Positions 1-62,332 of a stretch of 64,000 nt of DNA are shown here, in pieces. The translations under genes and the position numbers were made by a program. The notes under the pieces were generated by a model. That model was not told the origin of the DNA. It did not search any database and worked only from the letters and a program-made list of their open reading frames with translations. This DNA comes from Lutjanus erythropterus (taxonomy: Eukaryota; Chordata; Actinopteri; Lutjaniformes; Lutjanidae), in contig CM034599.1 in assembly GCA_020091685.1 (NCBI GenBank), forward strand, positions 40,907,279-40,971,278. Reading direction: 5' to 3'. Every line of letters starts with the position of its first letter. Position 1 is the first letter of the stretch.

Positions 1-869
1 TTTCCTTTCATAAAAAGCTCTGCCTGCACTTCCATGCTGGTCTGGTTTTAAATAACTTACAACACATTGCTGTTGCACAGGCAAGATAACACTTGCCTTT
101 CTTTTGTGCCAAAACAAATTGCATATTCTCTTCAGAACGGCTGATAATGATGCTCATAAAGTAATCGTTTTCTTCTCTGATTTATCTTGGACCTGCCATA
201 TGGTAGAGTCTCAGCAAAGGTGAACTACAGCGACGATTAAGTTTGTCTGCATGGGGGCTTGGCTGAGTTTGAAAGAAATTCTGACTTCTGCAGTCCTCCC
301 CAGACAGAAAGTCTGCTCATCAATCCAGCAACCAAGTGAAAGTAAAACTTGTGTCTAACAGAAGAGACTGTCAGAGGAAAGGAAGACTGGTAAAGCAATC
401 ATCCACAGGGGATTTATTTATTTCCATTCAAACAGCACTGTTCAAATGGAAACCAGATCAATACTGTGACAGACAACTGTAATAAGACAGATCTTTGAAT
501 GCCATGTTGGGAAGAGTGTAGCTTATGAGGATTTGTGCTGACTGCACTATACTTGTTCCTCGCTTGTTTTAAACAAATGCATTCAGTTAATTTATCCAAG
601 GATTTAAAGATCTAGACCATCACAACATGGACACAAAACAAGGAGAAGCATCTAGAATATGCTGTAAAACGCTTGTGCTTGCAAGGAAGGAAGAAGTTAC
701 TGCTGTTTCAGCTGGTTGGAGGTGAAATGTTTTTCACATTATACTGATGGGAAAATCAGGGATTCACGAGAAGACTTACGTAACTGGAGGTACTTCTGTG
801 GATTGTAAATTATGGACTCTTTGGATGTCACTGTTTCCTCTGGTCATACACATTAAGTAACAACTTTTG

Positions 870-2482
870 TTCAGGGACAGTCCACCCCAAAATCAAAAGA
901 ATGTACTTCAGTGCTTTATCCATCTAGATAGTTTTGGTGTGAGTTTCAAAGTTTTAGAGATATCAGCCATAGAGATGTTTGCCTTCTCTCTAATATAATG
1001 GAACTAGATGGCACTCAGCTTGTGGTGTTCAAAGCACCAAAAAAATATGCTTGAAAAACTCAACAGCAATGTTTCTTTCTAAAAATCATGACCCAGTTCC
1101 TCAAAATAATCTGCAAACCTTGTGAGCAGTTTCAAGTAGGAACTACTTTCTTTCTACTGAACTTCACCCACAAACCATATCACTGTGATCGCTAGCTCAG
1201 TGGTGCTAATGTTACAGTCGAGAAGGATGCCGTTAATATTCATTTATATGATACGCATACAGTGTCTGTACTATGTGTTTGAACTTGTGACTAAACCTGG
1301 CAGTTGCCGGACCAATAATGTAGCCAATAGTTCAAGCAAGACATAACCACTGGACACGATAATGATGTTTTAAAAATCCTGTAAAAGTACTGGAAATTAC
1401 GTTCGTTATAAATTAGTTAGTGGAAAGAATTTTTGTCCACATGTCACATTGCATTTAATGTCTGCACAGACCACCCCTGTCTTCCTTCTCCAGTGTCGGC
1501 ATGTTTGTTGTCAGAAACTTTTGACTGTTCCTCGCAAATTCCACCAGGCACAGCTGTGCTGTGCTACGGCCACGCTGAAGCAGTTGGACCGATCCATGGC
1601 CTTTCTAGACAATGTTTGTGATTCCACCAGAAGTGCCGCGGTGTGTTTCAGATGCATCCCAATCACAGCTTGGCTCGGCGCTCTGCTCCGTGGAAAGTAC
1701 GCACTGAGTCTATTTTTGTACGGATGCCACGTCAATTAGCATAGAGCAGACTGAATGGGCAGGAAGTCAGACACAGAAAATGCAGGGAGAATCTGGTTAA
1801 TTTTCAAAATAAAAGAAACTGTGCAGTATCACAATCACAAAGACAAACAGGAAAGAAACTATTTAACCACGTAGCCTGCCTATCCATGGTAGAAGCACAA
1901 AGAGCAGGGAAAGAGGACTTAATCAACAAAATCTAAGCAAGTAAACATAATCAGACGGGCAAAACGCTCCACTGCAGAAATGCATCTGAAACGCTGCTGG
2001 TGGGGCTTGTAGCCATGCACCATGGTGCAGATGTGCTGTGCCTGGAGGAATTAACCAATTCTTATTCTTTGTAGTAAATTTTGACTCTTAGTGGCACCCT
2101 CAAGACCCTCAAGTGGATATATTGCGTAACATCCATTCCAATGAAAAAGCATGACTGAAGGCAGACTTCCTTCTACAATGTCATGTAGTTGGTGGGTGTA
2201 GTTTGATAGAAGAAAATAGTTCCAACATGCACCTGTTCATGACAAAGTCTGTGGATCATCTTGAGTAACTAAGTCATGGTTTCCTGTTGAGTTTATCAGT
2301 TTTCTTTTTTTGTGAGCTTTGAGCAGCACAAGTGCAATCTAGTAATTTAGAAAGAAAACAGACATCTCTACGGCTAATACTTCCAACTCTGAAACTCACA
2401 CCAAACAATCTACATGGATAAATGGCACAACAGGAAAGAGGAAAAATATGGACTTGAGATTTTGGGGTGAGCTATCCCTCTA
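870..2482. repeat. Foldback MITE arms, TTAA (piggyBac-like) family
   Basis: The left arm starts CAGGGACAGTCCACCCCAAA at about 873 and includes the segment with CATCTAGATAGTTTTGGTGTGAG. The right arm (about 2230-2482) has the inverse text and ends TTTTGGGGTGAGCTATCCCT. The same family recurs at 16000-16900, 40944-42102 and 46558-46941. The arms are diverged and the middle may be unrelated sequence. Confidence 0.6.
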
Positions 2483-3400
2483 AGAAGGGTTTGTGCATAC
2501 CTCTGATATGCATTTTAAATTGCATGTTGCACATGTAATTCTCCCCAGGATTGGGTGTAGGGTAAAGGAATGGGATTTGCTGTTTAACTGGCCTACCCCT
2601 TCACTTTAATCCTGAATGGACAACACCGTAAAATTAATTTAACATTCCTGACAGCCAGAGATCTAATCACTTTTGAAATGGATCTTTAAAGCATTTCCAG
2701 CTCTCCACTGTGTAAGGTTTACAACTTCAAGTGTTTCCTTAGCACTCATTCACAACAGGATCATTTAGATCAGTTGCTCCAAATGCGTGTGTGCCAGCAG
2801 GTCTCCTCTGGTAAAATTCACCTCACATTCGACCACAAGGCGGGCAACGAGCTTTGTTGCTGTTTGAGAAGCTAACTATAGAGCAAAACCAAGTGAGGGG
2901 ATAACAAAGCAGCAGCAGTCAGATTGTATCAAGTCCATGTCTGCAGTGCCAGCAACCAGCTGCATTAGCATAGTGCCAGGGCCACAGGGTGCTCATGAAG
3001 GAAGTCCAAACAGAGGGATCAGCGCTGTGTTTCTCAGGGTCACACTCAGATTCTCTTATTGTGATTGTTGTGCTTCATATTAAAGAGTAATAGACGGCAG
3101 CTCAGAGGAGAAAAGGCCAAATCAGAAGTTTTCTCCGACTCTGTGCAAGTCTCTCTCTTCATCTATTTCTGAATAAAGCCCAGTTTTGCCAGAGCCACAG
3201 ATTCTCACACAAAGCCTGCTTTGGTCTCTCAGGGTTGCCTCGCTCAGAGGTCCATGTGGAGAGCAGCCAGCCTTCAAAGTGAGAAAGCCAACCATCCGCC
3301 CAGAACTAAAACCTTAGCAGCAACTCAAAGCAATTTTCTGGCTATTTTGTTGATTTAATCCCTAGTTTGTGATGCTTGGGCACAGCAGTGTGACTGTAAT

Positions 3401-3402
<2 letters not shown>

Positions 3403-3432
<30 letters not shown>
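3403..3432. repeat. (GT)n microsatellite
   Basis: Uninterrupted GT dinucleotide run of about 30 nt upstream of tnc. Confidence 0.95.
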
Positions 3433-3433
<1 letters not shown>

Positions 3434-4206
3434 TTAGGGGGGTCCCAGATCCTCTGCGCTCCCATCAGCAGGCTACATTAGCACTTTTACAGTCTACCTA
3501 TCATGAAGGCACTCATCCTTGCCTGTCTAATCAGGGGGAGGGGGCCAGGGAGGGCTGGGGGTGAAGCTCTGGGAGCCCTCCAAGCTGAGCTCATCTGTCA
3601 GCTTGCCTAATCACATGTCAGGCTGGGATGAGGAGACCAGGCACCTCTTCCTCTTCCTCTTGGAACATTACCTGCTGACTGTCAGCCTCCCTGTCCTCAC
3701 ATACATGAACATGGCCAGCAAAGATCCCCTGTGTTCCTGCTGCTGCATCCACATCAGTGCAGCTAAGTCAGGTGTAGCAGAGAAAATTAAACCCCTTCAT
3801 ACTTATTCCACCACAGGGTTGAAATACGCTGTGTGACTACAGTCATGCATTTTCATGTCTGCTACCCCGACATTTTCATGTTAGCTGCTAAGAGCTGCTA
3901 TTAACCTTTCAAGCAGCCAAGGCACACACTGGTTTTATTAAAGGTAGGAAATGATTGGTGTCAGCATTTCTGACAAGGTGTGGTAAAAAGTGAAATTATA
4001 TAAACTCCAGCTGAGCCAGACACTTTAAAAAGTCTATTGCCGTGCACAGAATCTATATTCAGCATTTTGTTTCCCCTTCTGGATCCAGTACTGGTAGGCC
4101 AAGAGTTTGACTTTATGTCTATCACCATCTTTCAGCATATAAATGACTGGATTATAAAAAGAATCTGTTGTGTTTTAATAAAAATAAAACTTAATGATAG
4201 ATGTAA

Positions 4207-4400
4207 CCAGTGGTAGAAGAAGTACTCAGATCTTTTTCCTGAAGTAAAGATAGAAATACAGTCTGAAAATACTCCATTACAAGTAAGTCTTAAGTTCTAA
4301 TGTTAGTTAAAGATCATGTAAAGAAAAGAGGTGATTTTTTCTACTAAACATATTAAACATGTTAGAACATAGTTGCTGAAAACTTGAAAATACTGCTATG

Positions 4401-4434
<34 letters not shown>

Positions 4435-5140
4435 GCTACTATGTAGTACGGAATTCTGGAGTTAGACCATTAAACTGTTGTGCACGATTTCTGTGTTCAG
4501 GATTTTTTGGTGTGGCCTGAAACATGTCTCGCTGGAGTCATGGTCCCCCAACACTATAGAAGCCCCACAAAAACAAATACTCACAAAATGAATTCACTCA
4601 GTTACAAAATCAGTCATCAACTGCTTCAAGCCTCCTGTCCCACCTGAAGATGTCATGTGTTTATTGTCCCCGGAGACAAAGACCTGGTGTTGCTAACACA
4701 GGACACTAACTGAGTGAACAAGCCAATGGCCAATTGCAGCAGTGAAACAATCCCTCCACCTTAATGACAAAGCGCAGTTCCTGCTGCAACTAATGAATAA
4801 ATGAATGCGTAGTCGATTAAGACTGCTCTGAGCTGATCCTATTATCAGGAAGCCCTACATATAATATTGCGTATATTACTACATAAACTGCATATAAGAT
4901 CATTTTAATATTGTCATTTGTCAATGTGGGGCCAATTTTAGATGCTTTGTACACTGTTAGGTAGATTAGCAGTAAAGTACTACTGTCAGTAGCAGTCAAA
5001 TAAAAGTGGTGGAAAAACTACAGTATTTGCATTTGAAATGTAGTGGAGTAGAAGTATAAAGTAGCATGAATTTGAAATATTCAAATCAAGCACAGACATC
5101 TCACAATTGTACTTAAGTACAATACTTAATGCTTAAACCA
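4207..5140. mobile_element. hAT-like non-autonomous element (CAGTGGTAGAAG family), diverged
   Basis: Begins CAGTGGTAGAAGAAGTACTC and contains the characteristic stretches rich in AAGTACT and AGTATTT. It ends near TGTACTTAAGTACAATACTT. Related copies lie at 33657, 51066, 54456 and 63456. It contains the (CTA)n run at 4401-4434. The right boundary and target duplication are not resolved. Confidence 0.5.
4401..4434. repeat. (CTA)n microsatellite
   Basis: About 11 trinucleotide units ending TACTGCTACT. Confidence 0.9.
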
Positions 5141-6469
5141 ACTTTCTATATACTATATTTCCTGTCATGCTAAGATCAAAGAGGAAGAAAAGGTTGCTTG
5201 AAGGTTGTTTTAAGGTTGCTACAAGCTCAGCACATCTTTCCAGCAGACCTTTAAAAAGAATCATGTCTCAGAAGAGTTTGGCCAAAGCAATAAGATTCAT
5301 GTTACAAGAATGAAAGAAAACTCAGTGGCTGTCAGGAGAGCGGTCCAGGAATGCTGACCTGTCGGTTTGTGGCGAAGTTTGTGCAGACCTGTGAGCTTTA
5401 CAGGAAGCCCACAGATGGTCTCACCATACATGGGTATTAATCTGTCAGCTTGGGCTGTGGTCTGGACTGTGAAGAAGAGAGGAGGCTCTCCACTATGCAG
5501 GTGTTGTTTGGCTGTTTGTGGCAACCTGTCTGAACGTGGTCAGAGAAAGAAAGCTTCAGATCCCCAAGGTCACACACCACCCCTGCAGTAATTGCTGCTC
5601 ATGGTCCTCGGAGGAATTGTGAAAAGAATGCCCCAATGTCATCTGCTAAGTGTGTGTCTCCTCCACTGAGAGCAGAGGGGCTGAAATGGGTCAGAGGCAC
5701 CAACAGGATTGGAAGTGGTCTTTTGTTAGGGGCAACAGAAGAAGGTTAATTGCTTTTTTAGTGGGAAACTATAATATTTCAGTCCAGCTATGGTCCCCAG
5801 TGTCAATGTATGTGTGTGGGTGTGTGTGTAGTGGGACTATGTTAATGAATATATCCCGAATGGCAAGGGCAAACCAGAGAAGTGAATATCCAACAGAATT
5901 CTGTGTGGACTGCTCTGTGTTGTATGTGGCCCACATTAAGAAAAAGTATTCTGTTGCATTCACCCCAAAAGCAAAGCTTGGTGTTTGTCCAGCCAAAAAA
6001 ACTGTTACTTGTACAAGTTTGATCCCCAGATCATTTTGGAATTTGCAGTTATTCATATTACTTGCACAAGCGTGTTTGTTCACTCCAAACAGGCAGCCGT
6101 AAGGTAATGAGCAACATACCAGCAGCTAGTGAGCACCGGTGGGCGGGCACCACCTGTGTGTGTGTGTGTTGCTTCTCTTTTTTACTGCCTCTTCACTGTA
6201 CATTTACAAAGTTACTTTAAAATACATTACTCCTCCGGTCAGCAGTCAACATCGACAGGGAAACTCATTAGTGTACAGTTAACAGCTGAGCAAGGTCGAC
6301 TCCTCTGTGGATTGCTGCTGCAGACAGGTTGGGAAGCAAGAGTGAAAATATATTCACTTTTTAATTCCAAAAATTTAAAAATCAAACTTTGTTCTCTCCT
6401 TTCATTGGTAAATGGGTCCATGATTCCTCCATGGGTTGCTGCTGCAGAAAGGTCAAGAAACAAGGGTGA

Positions 6470-6655
6470 CAATTTTTTTTTTTTTTTTTAAGATTTTTTA
6501 GGGGGGACTTTTTGTCTTTATTTTGATAGGGACAGCTGAAGATGTGTTAGGAAAGGGGGTAGAGGGAGAGGGGATGACACAGCAAATGGGCCGTAAGCGG
6601 GAGTTGAACCAGCAGCTGCTGCAGAGGACTGACAGCCTCATAATGTAGGGCGCAA
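6470..6655 (-). mobile_element. SINE-like repeat, minus orientation
   Basis: A T-tract of about 20 at 6471-6490 reads as a 3' poly(A) tail on the minus strand. The body contains GACACAGCAAATGGGCCG and GGGAGTTGAACCAGCAGCTGC, which resemble the antisense of a tRNA T-arm segment (GTTCGA-like). That suggests a tRNA-derived SINE. Exact boundaries and a target duplication were not found. Confidence 0.45.
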
Positions 6656-8401
6656 GCGAGAGTGTAGATGAATCCACCTTTTAATTCCAAAAATCTGAAA
6701 CATAAAGTCAAGAGCTCTCCTCGTGCCAGTGAAAGAGTCCACATCAGAGCAAAATCAGTGTGACTCTGGTGTTTCTTCCTCCAGAAGCTCCAGTCTGTCT
6801 CCAGCTCTCTGTTCCCCAGAGCTCCCAGCTCTCAGCAGCTGTCTGCCGGCTGTGTGCCTCAGCTCCACCCCTTCAGTGTGAACACACTATTAGACTGTTC
6901 ATATCTCCTGTTAACATGTGTTCTGGGTGATCTAATCATTACTGAACACCTCTAAGTCTGTCAGTTTACACTTGGCATTAGAAATGCCACGTGTGAACAG
7001 TCCTTCTTCTGTGTCTCAAAAGACCACCTATGATTGGGTCTCACTTTCCCACTTTATATGCAAATAAACACTAGGGTTATTTTGTCAGCTGAATGTCCAC
7101 TACTGTCCATTTGGCTGTTCTATATGAAGATTGTGTTCCTTTTTTTTGGTTCAGTGCCACTCTAGACCCCTGTATCAGCTTAGACAAGCCTCATGTTTTC
7201 CCTCTGCTGTCAGCAGGTTGACAGCAGAGATGCTCCGTGGTGTGCCTGGATTTTATACCTGAACTATGAGCTGGACGCACAAGTTTATATGTTTTTATGA
7301 AGAAAGGAACAAAGTAATGTAATTGCGAGTATGCATGAATGATTAAGAATTTGCTGTGGCCATTTCACTTTCCTACTGTATATACACATGTTTGTGGAAT
7401 GTGTGGCCCACCAGCAGTAGCCAACATACTGGGACAAATGGACACAATGTTTTTTTACACAAAGAAATAAAAAACTTAATATAGAACATTTGCCAACTTT
7501 ACAAGAAGGCCCAAATAAATTAGTTCACAAAAATTACAAACTTTCTCCTAACTAAAAAAATTTGTGAGTTGTTAATTTAGGAGAAACTAAACTAAAAACT
7601 AAAAAAACACATTTTTGTGAAATTACAGTTTTTTGAGGCAGAATGTTCACCATGGGCAAAAGAACTTACCTATATTAATTACTGTTTACTGTATTTGTAA
7701 GATTTGACATCAATAACCATCAATAAAATGTATTCTTTCATAAATTCCATGTAAATCAGTGAAACTGGTTCAAACAGCTGCTACATCCTGGTAGGTAAGA
7801 TGCCCTTCACAGGAGTAGCCGCCGGTACAGTGATGCTGTGACTGACAACATTTTTTACAATCAAAGAAAGAACTTAATATATTGTATTTAATATAATATA
7901 AAAGGCACAAATGATTGCGCAACAATTGTCTGCACAGACCACCAAAAATGTAATTTTTTAAGGGAGTCTTGGGATTTTGCGATTACCAGTATGTTCACAA
8001 ACATCTGGCAGGTAAAAGTCCAAAACACATAATTTGCATTACAGTGAACCAAACAGAATTCAGACAGCTCTTTCATGTGGACATATGGGACGTCAGTTGA
8101 GTAGGCAGTCCTTCAGTTTGGCCCAGAATACATTGTGTACACACTGCTGAAACAATGTGGTCACTTGCAGCCCAGACCACCTCTGAATGTGGTCTAAGTG
8201 ACTGAATCCCAGTGTGTCCTAAATTTGTCTTAGGTGTATTCACACCTGTAGTCATGGCTGTCCACTTGTGATCAGATCACCAGGACACATATTAATACTA
8301 AGTGTGAAAAGCCTCCATGTAAAAGTCATGTACCTGAAAAAGAAAATCTCAAAATGAATCAATCTCCCTCATTCTCCTGTCTGTCTGTTCTTTTACTCTA
8401 G

Positions 8402-8484
8402 GACAAGAACATCAATTTAATATCTGAATAGAATTCTGCACTCAGCATCTTCTTTCACACAAGCTGCAGTGTCAGGGTGTGATC
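8402..8484 (+). other. tnc: tnc exon 2, probable 5' UTR part
   Basis: A pyrimidine-rich tract ending in TTTTACTCTAG precedes 8402 and looks like a strong 3' splice site, so a non-coding exon probably lies upstream, as in other tnc genes. The 83 nt from 8402 to the ATG contain no upstream ATG. The start context has A at -3 and G at +4, which favours the ATG at 8485 over the one two codons later. The GTG at 8479 opens the same frame but is not a eukaryotic start. Confidence 0.6.
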
Positions 8485-58489
<50,005 letters not shown>

Positions 58490-58508
58490 ATGATCCATCA
58501 CCGACAAA

Positions 58509-58509
58509 T

Positions 58510-58545
<36 letters not shown>
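58509..58545. repeat. tnc: (CAA)n microsatellite in tnc 3' UTR
   Basis: About 12 CAA units starting 20 nt after the stop codon. Confidence 0.95.
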
Positions 58546-59874
58546 CTGCTACTACTCTGTCTGGACTCCCCATAAACCACCTCTACTCCCACACCCACAC
58601 ACCCTGCAGCAACCAAAGCCACTGCCAAGAGCCCTGCTGCCTCCACGCAAAACCAACACACCTTCTTCCCTCCTCCCATTCGCTCACAGTTCAGCCTCGT
58701 CTCCATTACTCACCCCTCTTCCCCCCCTGTGATGATGCGGTTGTGGAAATGCTGCCAGTGTGGAAATCGATGTGCATGTTACAAACTGGACTTAAATCAA
58801 GCCCACACAGATTCTACTCACGCACCAAAGAGAGCAAAAACAACTCCATCTCCCCTGATTCTAACCCTGTCTCTTGTGTTGCAGCATTTGTGGGGAGGCG
58901 AGTGTGCAGCTTGGGCATTATGTTGTGTACAGTAATTAATACAATCCCCTGTTTCACATCCTAGCCACATGTAGGGTTTTACAGGAAGGACAGGCTGTTT
59001 ATAGTACAATGTGGTCTTGTTTAGGTTCAGGGTCTCTTTGCTAAAACCGATAATTCAACTGGATTGTCCTAGAAATGTTATTCCTTGTACAGAACTGTAC
59101 ATGTATGCATCTGATTAAACATTTGAAAAGGGATATTCCTCAGACGGCACTGCTCAGATGTCAGATGTCTCCATCTAACTGGCCATTTGTCTGTCTTTGT
59201 GCGACTTAACTTGTCTCAGTGTCACTTTATCCTCCCCTGGTTCCCTCATCTCCCAAAACATAAGCCAACATCTGAGCTGATAGAGATGGAAATGAAAAGA
59301 GACAAAAAAAAAAAAGTCCCATGTCCATGTGGGTGGCGATGTTTCCATTCATCATGTGAGCCCCTGAGGGCATCATGCTCCAGCCACAGTATTGTGTTTT
59401 AAAAAGCTAAAGAAGAGAGAAAAGAAAAGCTGATGTGTTTTTGATTTGTTTTGTTTCGAGGCAGGACCTGTTATTCAGTATATAATGAGATGCGGATGAA
59501 ATGCGGTGATTAGTTTTTTATTTCTTTTTGCAAAATGTGAATACAGTGCATATATGTGGAACAAGAGAATGTCATGTGTTGTTCACACAAAACATGTTTG
59601 ATGGCCAATTCAAAAATGAAGTCCAATTGACGTAGTGAGGTCTCTATGCTTATGTTGATGACACTAGTGTTTGAACAGGCCAAAACTAGAGAACTAGTTA
59701 CTGTATCTACCCTCCCAACTCCCCCCACCCCTACACCCACCCCCACCCCCTGCTCCAGCAGCATACTAAACCACTGACCATCTAAAGAATGCCTGTGTAA
59801 ATTAAGTTTGTTTCTATTGTTTTGTTTGTTTATAACTGGGTGAACAACAGGTGTTTCTCTGTAAACTGTATTAC

Positions 59875-59880
59875 AATAAA
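59875..59880 (+). terminator. tnc: Probable tnc polyadenylation signal AATAAA
   Basis: Canonical hexamer in ACAATAAAACAG about 1.39 kb after the stop, followed within about 30 nt by the GT-rich stretch GGTGTTCAGGGGTTTTC, which fits a downstream element. The ATTAAA at 59114 is a plausible alternative proximal signal. Confidence 0.55.
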
Positions 59881-60136
59881 ACAGTTCATTTAAAATGACG
59901 GTGTTCAGGGGTTTTCTCTCAGAAGGTGGTGTTGACGTATCACTAGTCTGATGTATCAATATGATCCATACTTTCCTGAAAAACCTGTTGCATGCAATCT
60001 GAAGACATGTCTTCCGTCCTCTGGTGGACTATCAGTGCATTGCAGGTCAGTAGGCTGCCTCTGAGTGCAAAATCCAACATGGCTGCCTTCAGTCTCATGG
60101 TTCTAGCAGGGAAATTCCTGGCAACGCGTCAATTTC

Positions 60137-60679
60137 CAGGTCCCATTATTTCATGGTAAATAGGTAGTAACTACCAAGTACCATTTGAAATTTCTTAGAA
60201 ATTACGTCCAAAGGTGTGTGATAATTAGCATGTTCCATTTTCATGTAGTGGCTGGTAATTACCATGTAACATATATGACATTTCTTAGAATTTACCCATA
60301 AATACCCCCGAATTTATGTGATGATTAGCAAATGTCATTTTAATTCAAGTAGGTAGTAATTACCATGACACATATTTGAACTTGAACACATTTACCAAAA
60401 ATTTCATAGTAAATATGTGATAGTTTGCAAGTATCATAATTAATTAATGATCACATACTTACCATGAGATGGTAAATATGTGGGGTAATTTGAGGGTAAA
60501 GTCAAAGAAATTTCAAATATGTTACTTGGTATTTACTACCCACTACATGAAAAGAGTACTTGTGAATCATCACAAACTTAAACATGAAATTTGTGGGTAA
60601 TTTGGAGGTAATTTCTAAGAAATCTCAAATATATTACTTAGTAATTACCAACTATTAACCATGAAACTGGGAGACCTGT
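60137..60679. mobile_element. Foldback DNA element with CAGGTCCCA-type ends
   Basis: The left end CAGGTCCCATTATTTCATGG and the inverted right end CAGGTCTCCCAGTTTCATGG share the same layout. Internally, GGTAATTACCA and GAAATTTCTTAGAAATTAC recur in both orientations, making the whole block a set of inverted repeats. A partial copy is nested at 51200-51480. Confidence 0.7.
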
Positions 60680-61689
60680 AAATTGAAGCATTACCAAGCT
60701 CAAGGTCCGCTTTTGTCTCGATGTTCTGAAAAGTCCAGCCACACATAAAGAGCTTCCACCAGGAAGTTTCTGCTGGTCCCTGTTAATTTACTCACACTTA
60801 ACAATACAGGATGCACATTTGTGAAGAGTTACTCAGGAATGAGTGAGGGACGAATCAGGAACCACCTGAACGCAGGGTTCTTACAGGTGCTGGAAATCCT
60901 TGAAAACACCTAAATTTTACTGTAGCATTTTCAAGGTTTGAAAAGTACATAGATTTTGGATAAAGTCCTTAAAACTGCTTGAACTTACTTTCACTGAATG
61001 AGTAATGAAGAGGATTTTACTGAAAATAAATGTATTATTCTAGTGATTTTGAATGATTGTTTTATATCATCATATCATCATACCTGGTTAGGATGCCACG
61101 TCTACTTACAGACAGGTGAGACATTCTGAAGCATGAAACATTTTTTCCTTTAATTTGGCATCCTTATGTAGAATCCTAAAAAAGAAACATAATTTTGGTT
61201 GTGTATAACAGTAACAACTGATTTAATGTGATGAAGAAATGGAATGGGGCCTGAACATTTTCAGCATATATATGTATAGAAAAATGTCATTTAGCACTTG
61301 CTTGTGCTTGCTGAAGTGTACTGGAGGCTGGTTCTAGGTTTTGGGAAAGGCTCTGGGAGAAATGAGAGCCGGCCCTGGACATGATGAACCTGCAGAGTAG
61401 AATTTCTTTCTTTCAATAAAATCTTTCCTGGAATTGTGATTTAATACTCTTGACAATTTAGAGATGACAGGACAAACATTTTCATCTTAAGGAAATGCAT
61501 TACACTTCCGTATGAAGGCCTACTTGCTGCCTGGATTATGCTCAGAGACAACTGAGTGAATGAAACAAAACATTTATACACTGTGCAGGATCCATGCTCA
61601 TGTCCAGTACTTTGATTAAGGGACAAATCATCATTTCAATTAAATGTTAATAAAAATCTTCATCACTGCTGACTTCTATGTATCATGTA

Positions 61690-61730
61690 ATAACAACAAC
61701 AACAACAACAATATTAATAATAATAATACA

Positions 61731-61762
<32 letters not shown>

Positions 61763-61780
61763 GTAGTAGTAGTAGTAGTA
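61690..61780. repeat. Compound trinucleotide microsatellite (AAC)n(AAT)n...(ATT)n(AGT)n
   Basis: AAC units, then TAA, an ACATTTT spacer, TTA units and TAG units. The TAA and TTA halves are inverse complements and could fold into a hairpin. Confidence 0.9.
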
Positions 61781-61858
61781 TAATGATTCACTACAAACTC
61801 AATCACTGTTACCTGTAATGCTGTGATGTTTTCCTTGAGAATAATAATCTGATTTGAT

Positions 61859-62332
61859 GCCCCGCCCACTGTCATAAATGTGTATAAAATGGACCAATCA
61901 TAGTGAGGCTCTTACATCATCCTGACCATCGAGAAAACCTGTTTCTTTCTTGCCCGCTGGGTTTGTTTGTTTCGTCATATCTCACTCCACCCACCGTCCC
62001 TAGTGGTTCTATCTGCAGACTGACAATGGCTGCAGGACACACCTACTGCAAGGTACACCCCCGGAAGAGGCTTCAGACTACCTAATAGGTTGATGAGCAG
62101 AGCTCAGGGGGTGTGTCCTGCAGTGCAGCGTGTCTGCAGACTGCAGCTGGACTCTCGTCTCCTCGGCGGTATTTTTCCTGATACCTCGCCCTGCTGGGAC
62201 TTCAGGCTGGCGGTGGGAGTGGCCGCTCCACTGCCCTTCGGACGTCCAAGCATGTTGTGGGACTTCCCGATCGGTCCTGTCTCATGTCGGACTGGGACCT
62301 GGACGACAGAGTGAACAGGGGACTTCGGTGAA
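61859..62332 (+). promoter_or_regulatory. Candidate promoter and 5' UTR of the galactosyltransferase-like gene
   Basis: A GC-box-like CCCCGCCCAC lies at about 61860, a TATAAAA at 61883-61889 and an ACCAAT at 61893-61898. The CCAAT motif is downstream of the TATA, not upstream as in typical promoters, so it may be chance. The region to the ATG at 62333 is GC-rich and has several upstream ATGs with short frames. CTGCAAG/GTACACC near 62051 could be a donor if there is an upstream non-coding exon. All of this is inference from motifs. Confidence 0.3.

Larger units (their letters stand above)
1..8401. other. Upstream region and/or first tnc intron; no coding gene recognised
   Basis: I recognise no coding exon here. 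It holds two arms of a TTAA-type foldback MITE (about 870-1150 and 2230-2482), a (GT)n run at 3403-3432, a hAT-like repeat (about 4207-5140) with a (CTA)n run at 4401-4434, a SINE-like copy near 6470-6655 and a local duplication (6335-6420 / 6649-6742). The stretch 2800-3840 looks single-copy and could hold the tnc promoter or non-coding exon 1, but no motif decides this. The 150-codon frame at 5650-6102 has no recognisable protein features. Confidence 0.6.
58490..59900 (+). other. tnc: tnc 3' UTR with (CAA)n tract
   Basis: The sequence after the TAA has no large unexplained reading frame. A (CAA)n run lies at 58509-58545, followed by a C-rich stretch. Two candidate polyadenylation signals are present: ATTAAA at 59114 and canonical AATAAA at 59875. 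The UTR would be about 0.65 or 1.4 kb. The end point is inferred from the signals only. Confidence 0.6.
59901..61858. other. Intergenic spacer between tnc and the galactosyltransferase-like gene
   Basis: Contains a foldback repeat (about 60137-60679) and a compound trinucleotide microsatellite (61690-61780). No gene recognised. Confidence 0.7.

Noticed and set aside
5650..6102. 150-codon + strand open frame upstream of tnc
   Set aside because: No recognisable domain, low-complexity GT-rich segment inside, and no splice or homology support. Overlapping antisense frame of similar length shows this is chance openness.
8479..8484. GTG upstream of the tnc ATG as start codon
   Set aside because: In frame, but a GTG start is not expected in a vertebrate gene. 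The ATG at 8485 has a strong context and gives the expected signal peptide.
59510..59959. 149-codon antisense frame over the tnc 3' UTR
   Set aside because: Passes through a poly-C/G-V-rich stretch and has no recognised domain. It is best explained as the reverse of UTR sequence.
61883..61898. TATA plus CCAAT as a confident promoter
   Set aside because: The CCAAT lies downstream of the TATA, the wrong order. Kept only as a low-confidence candidate.
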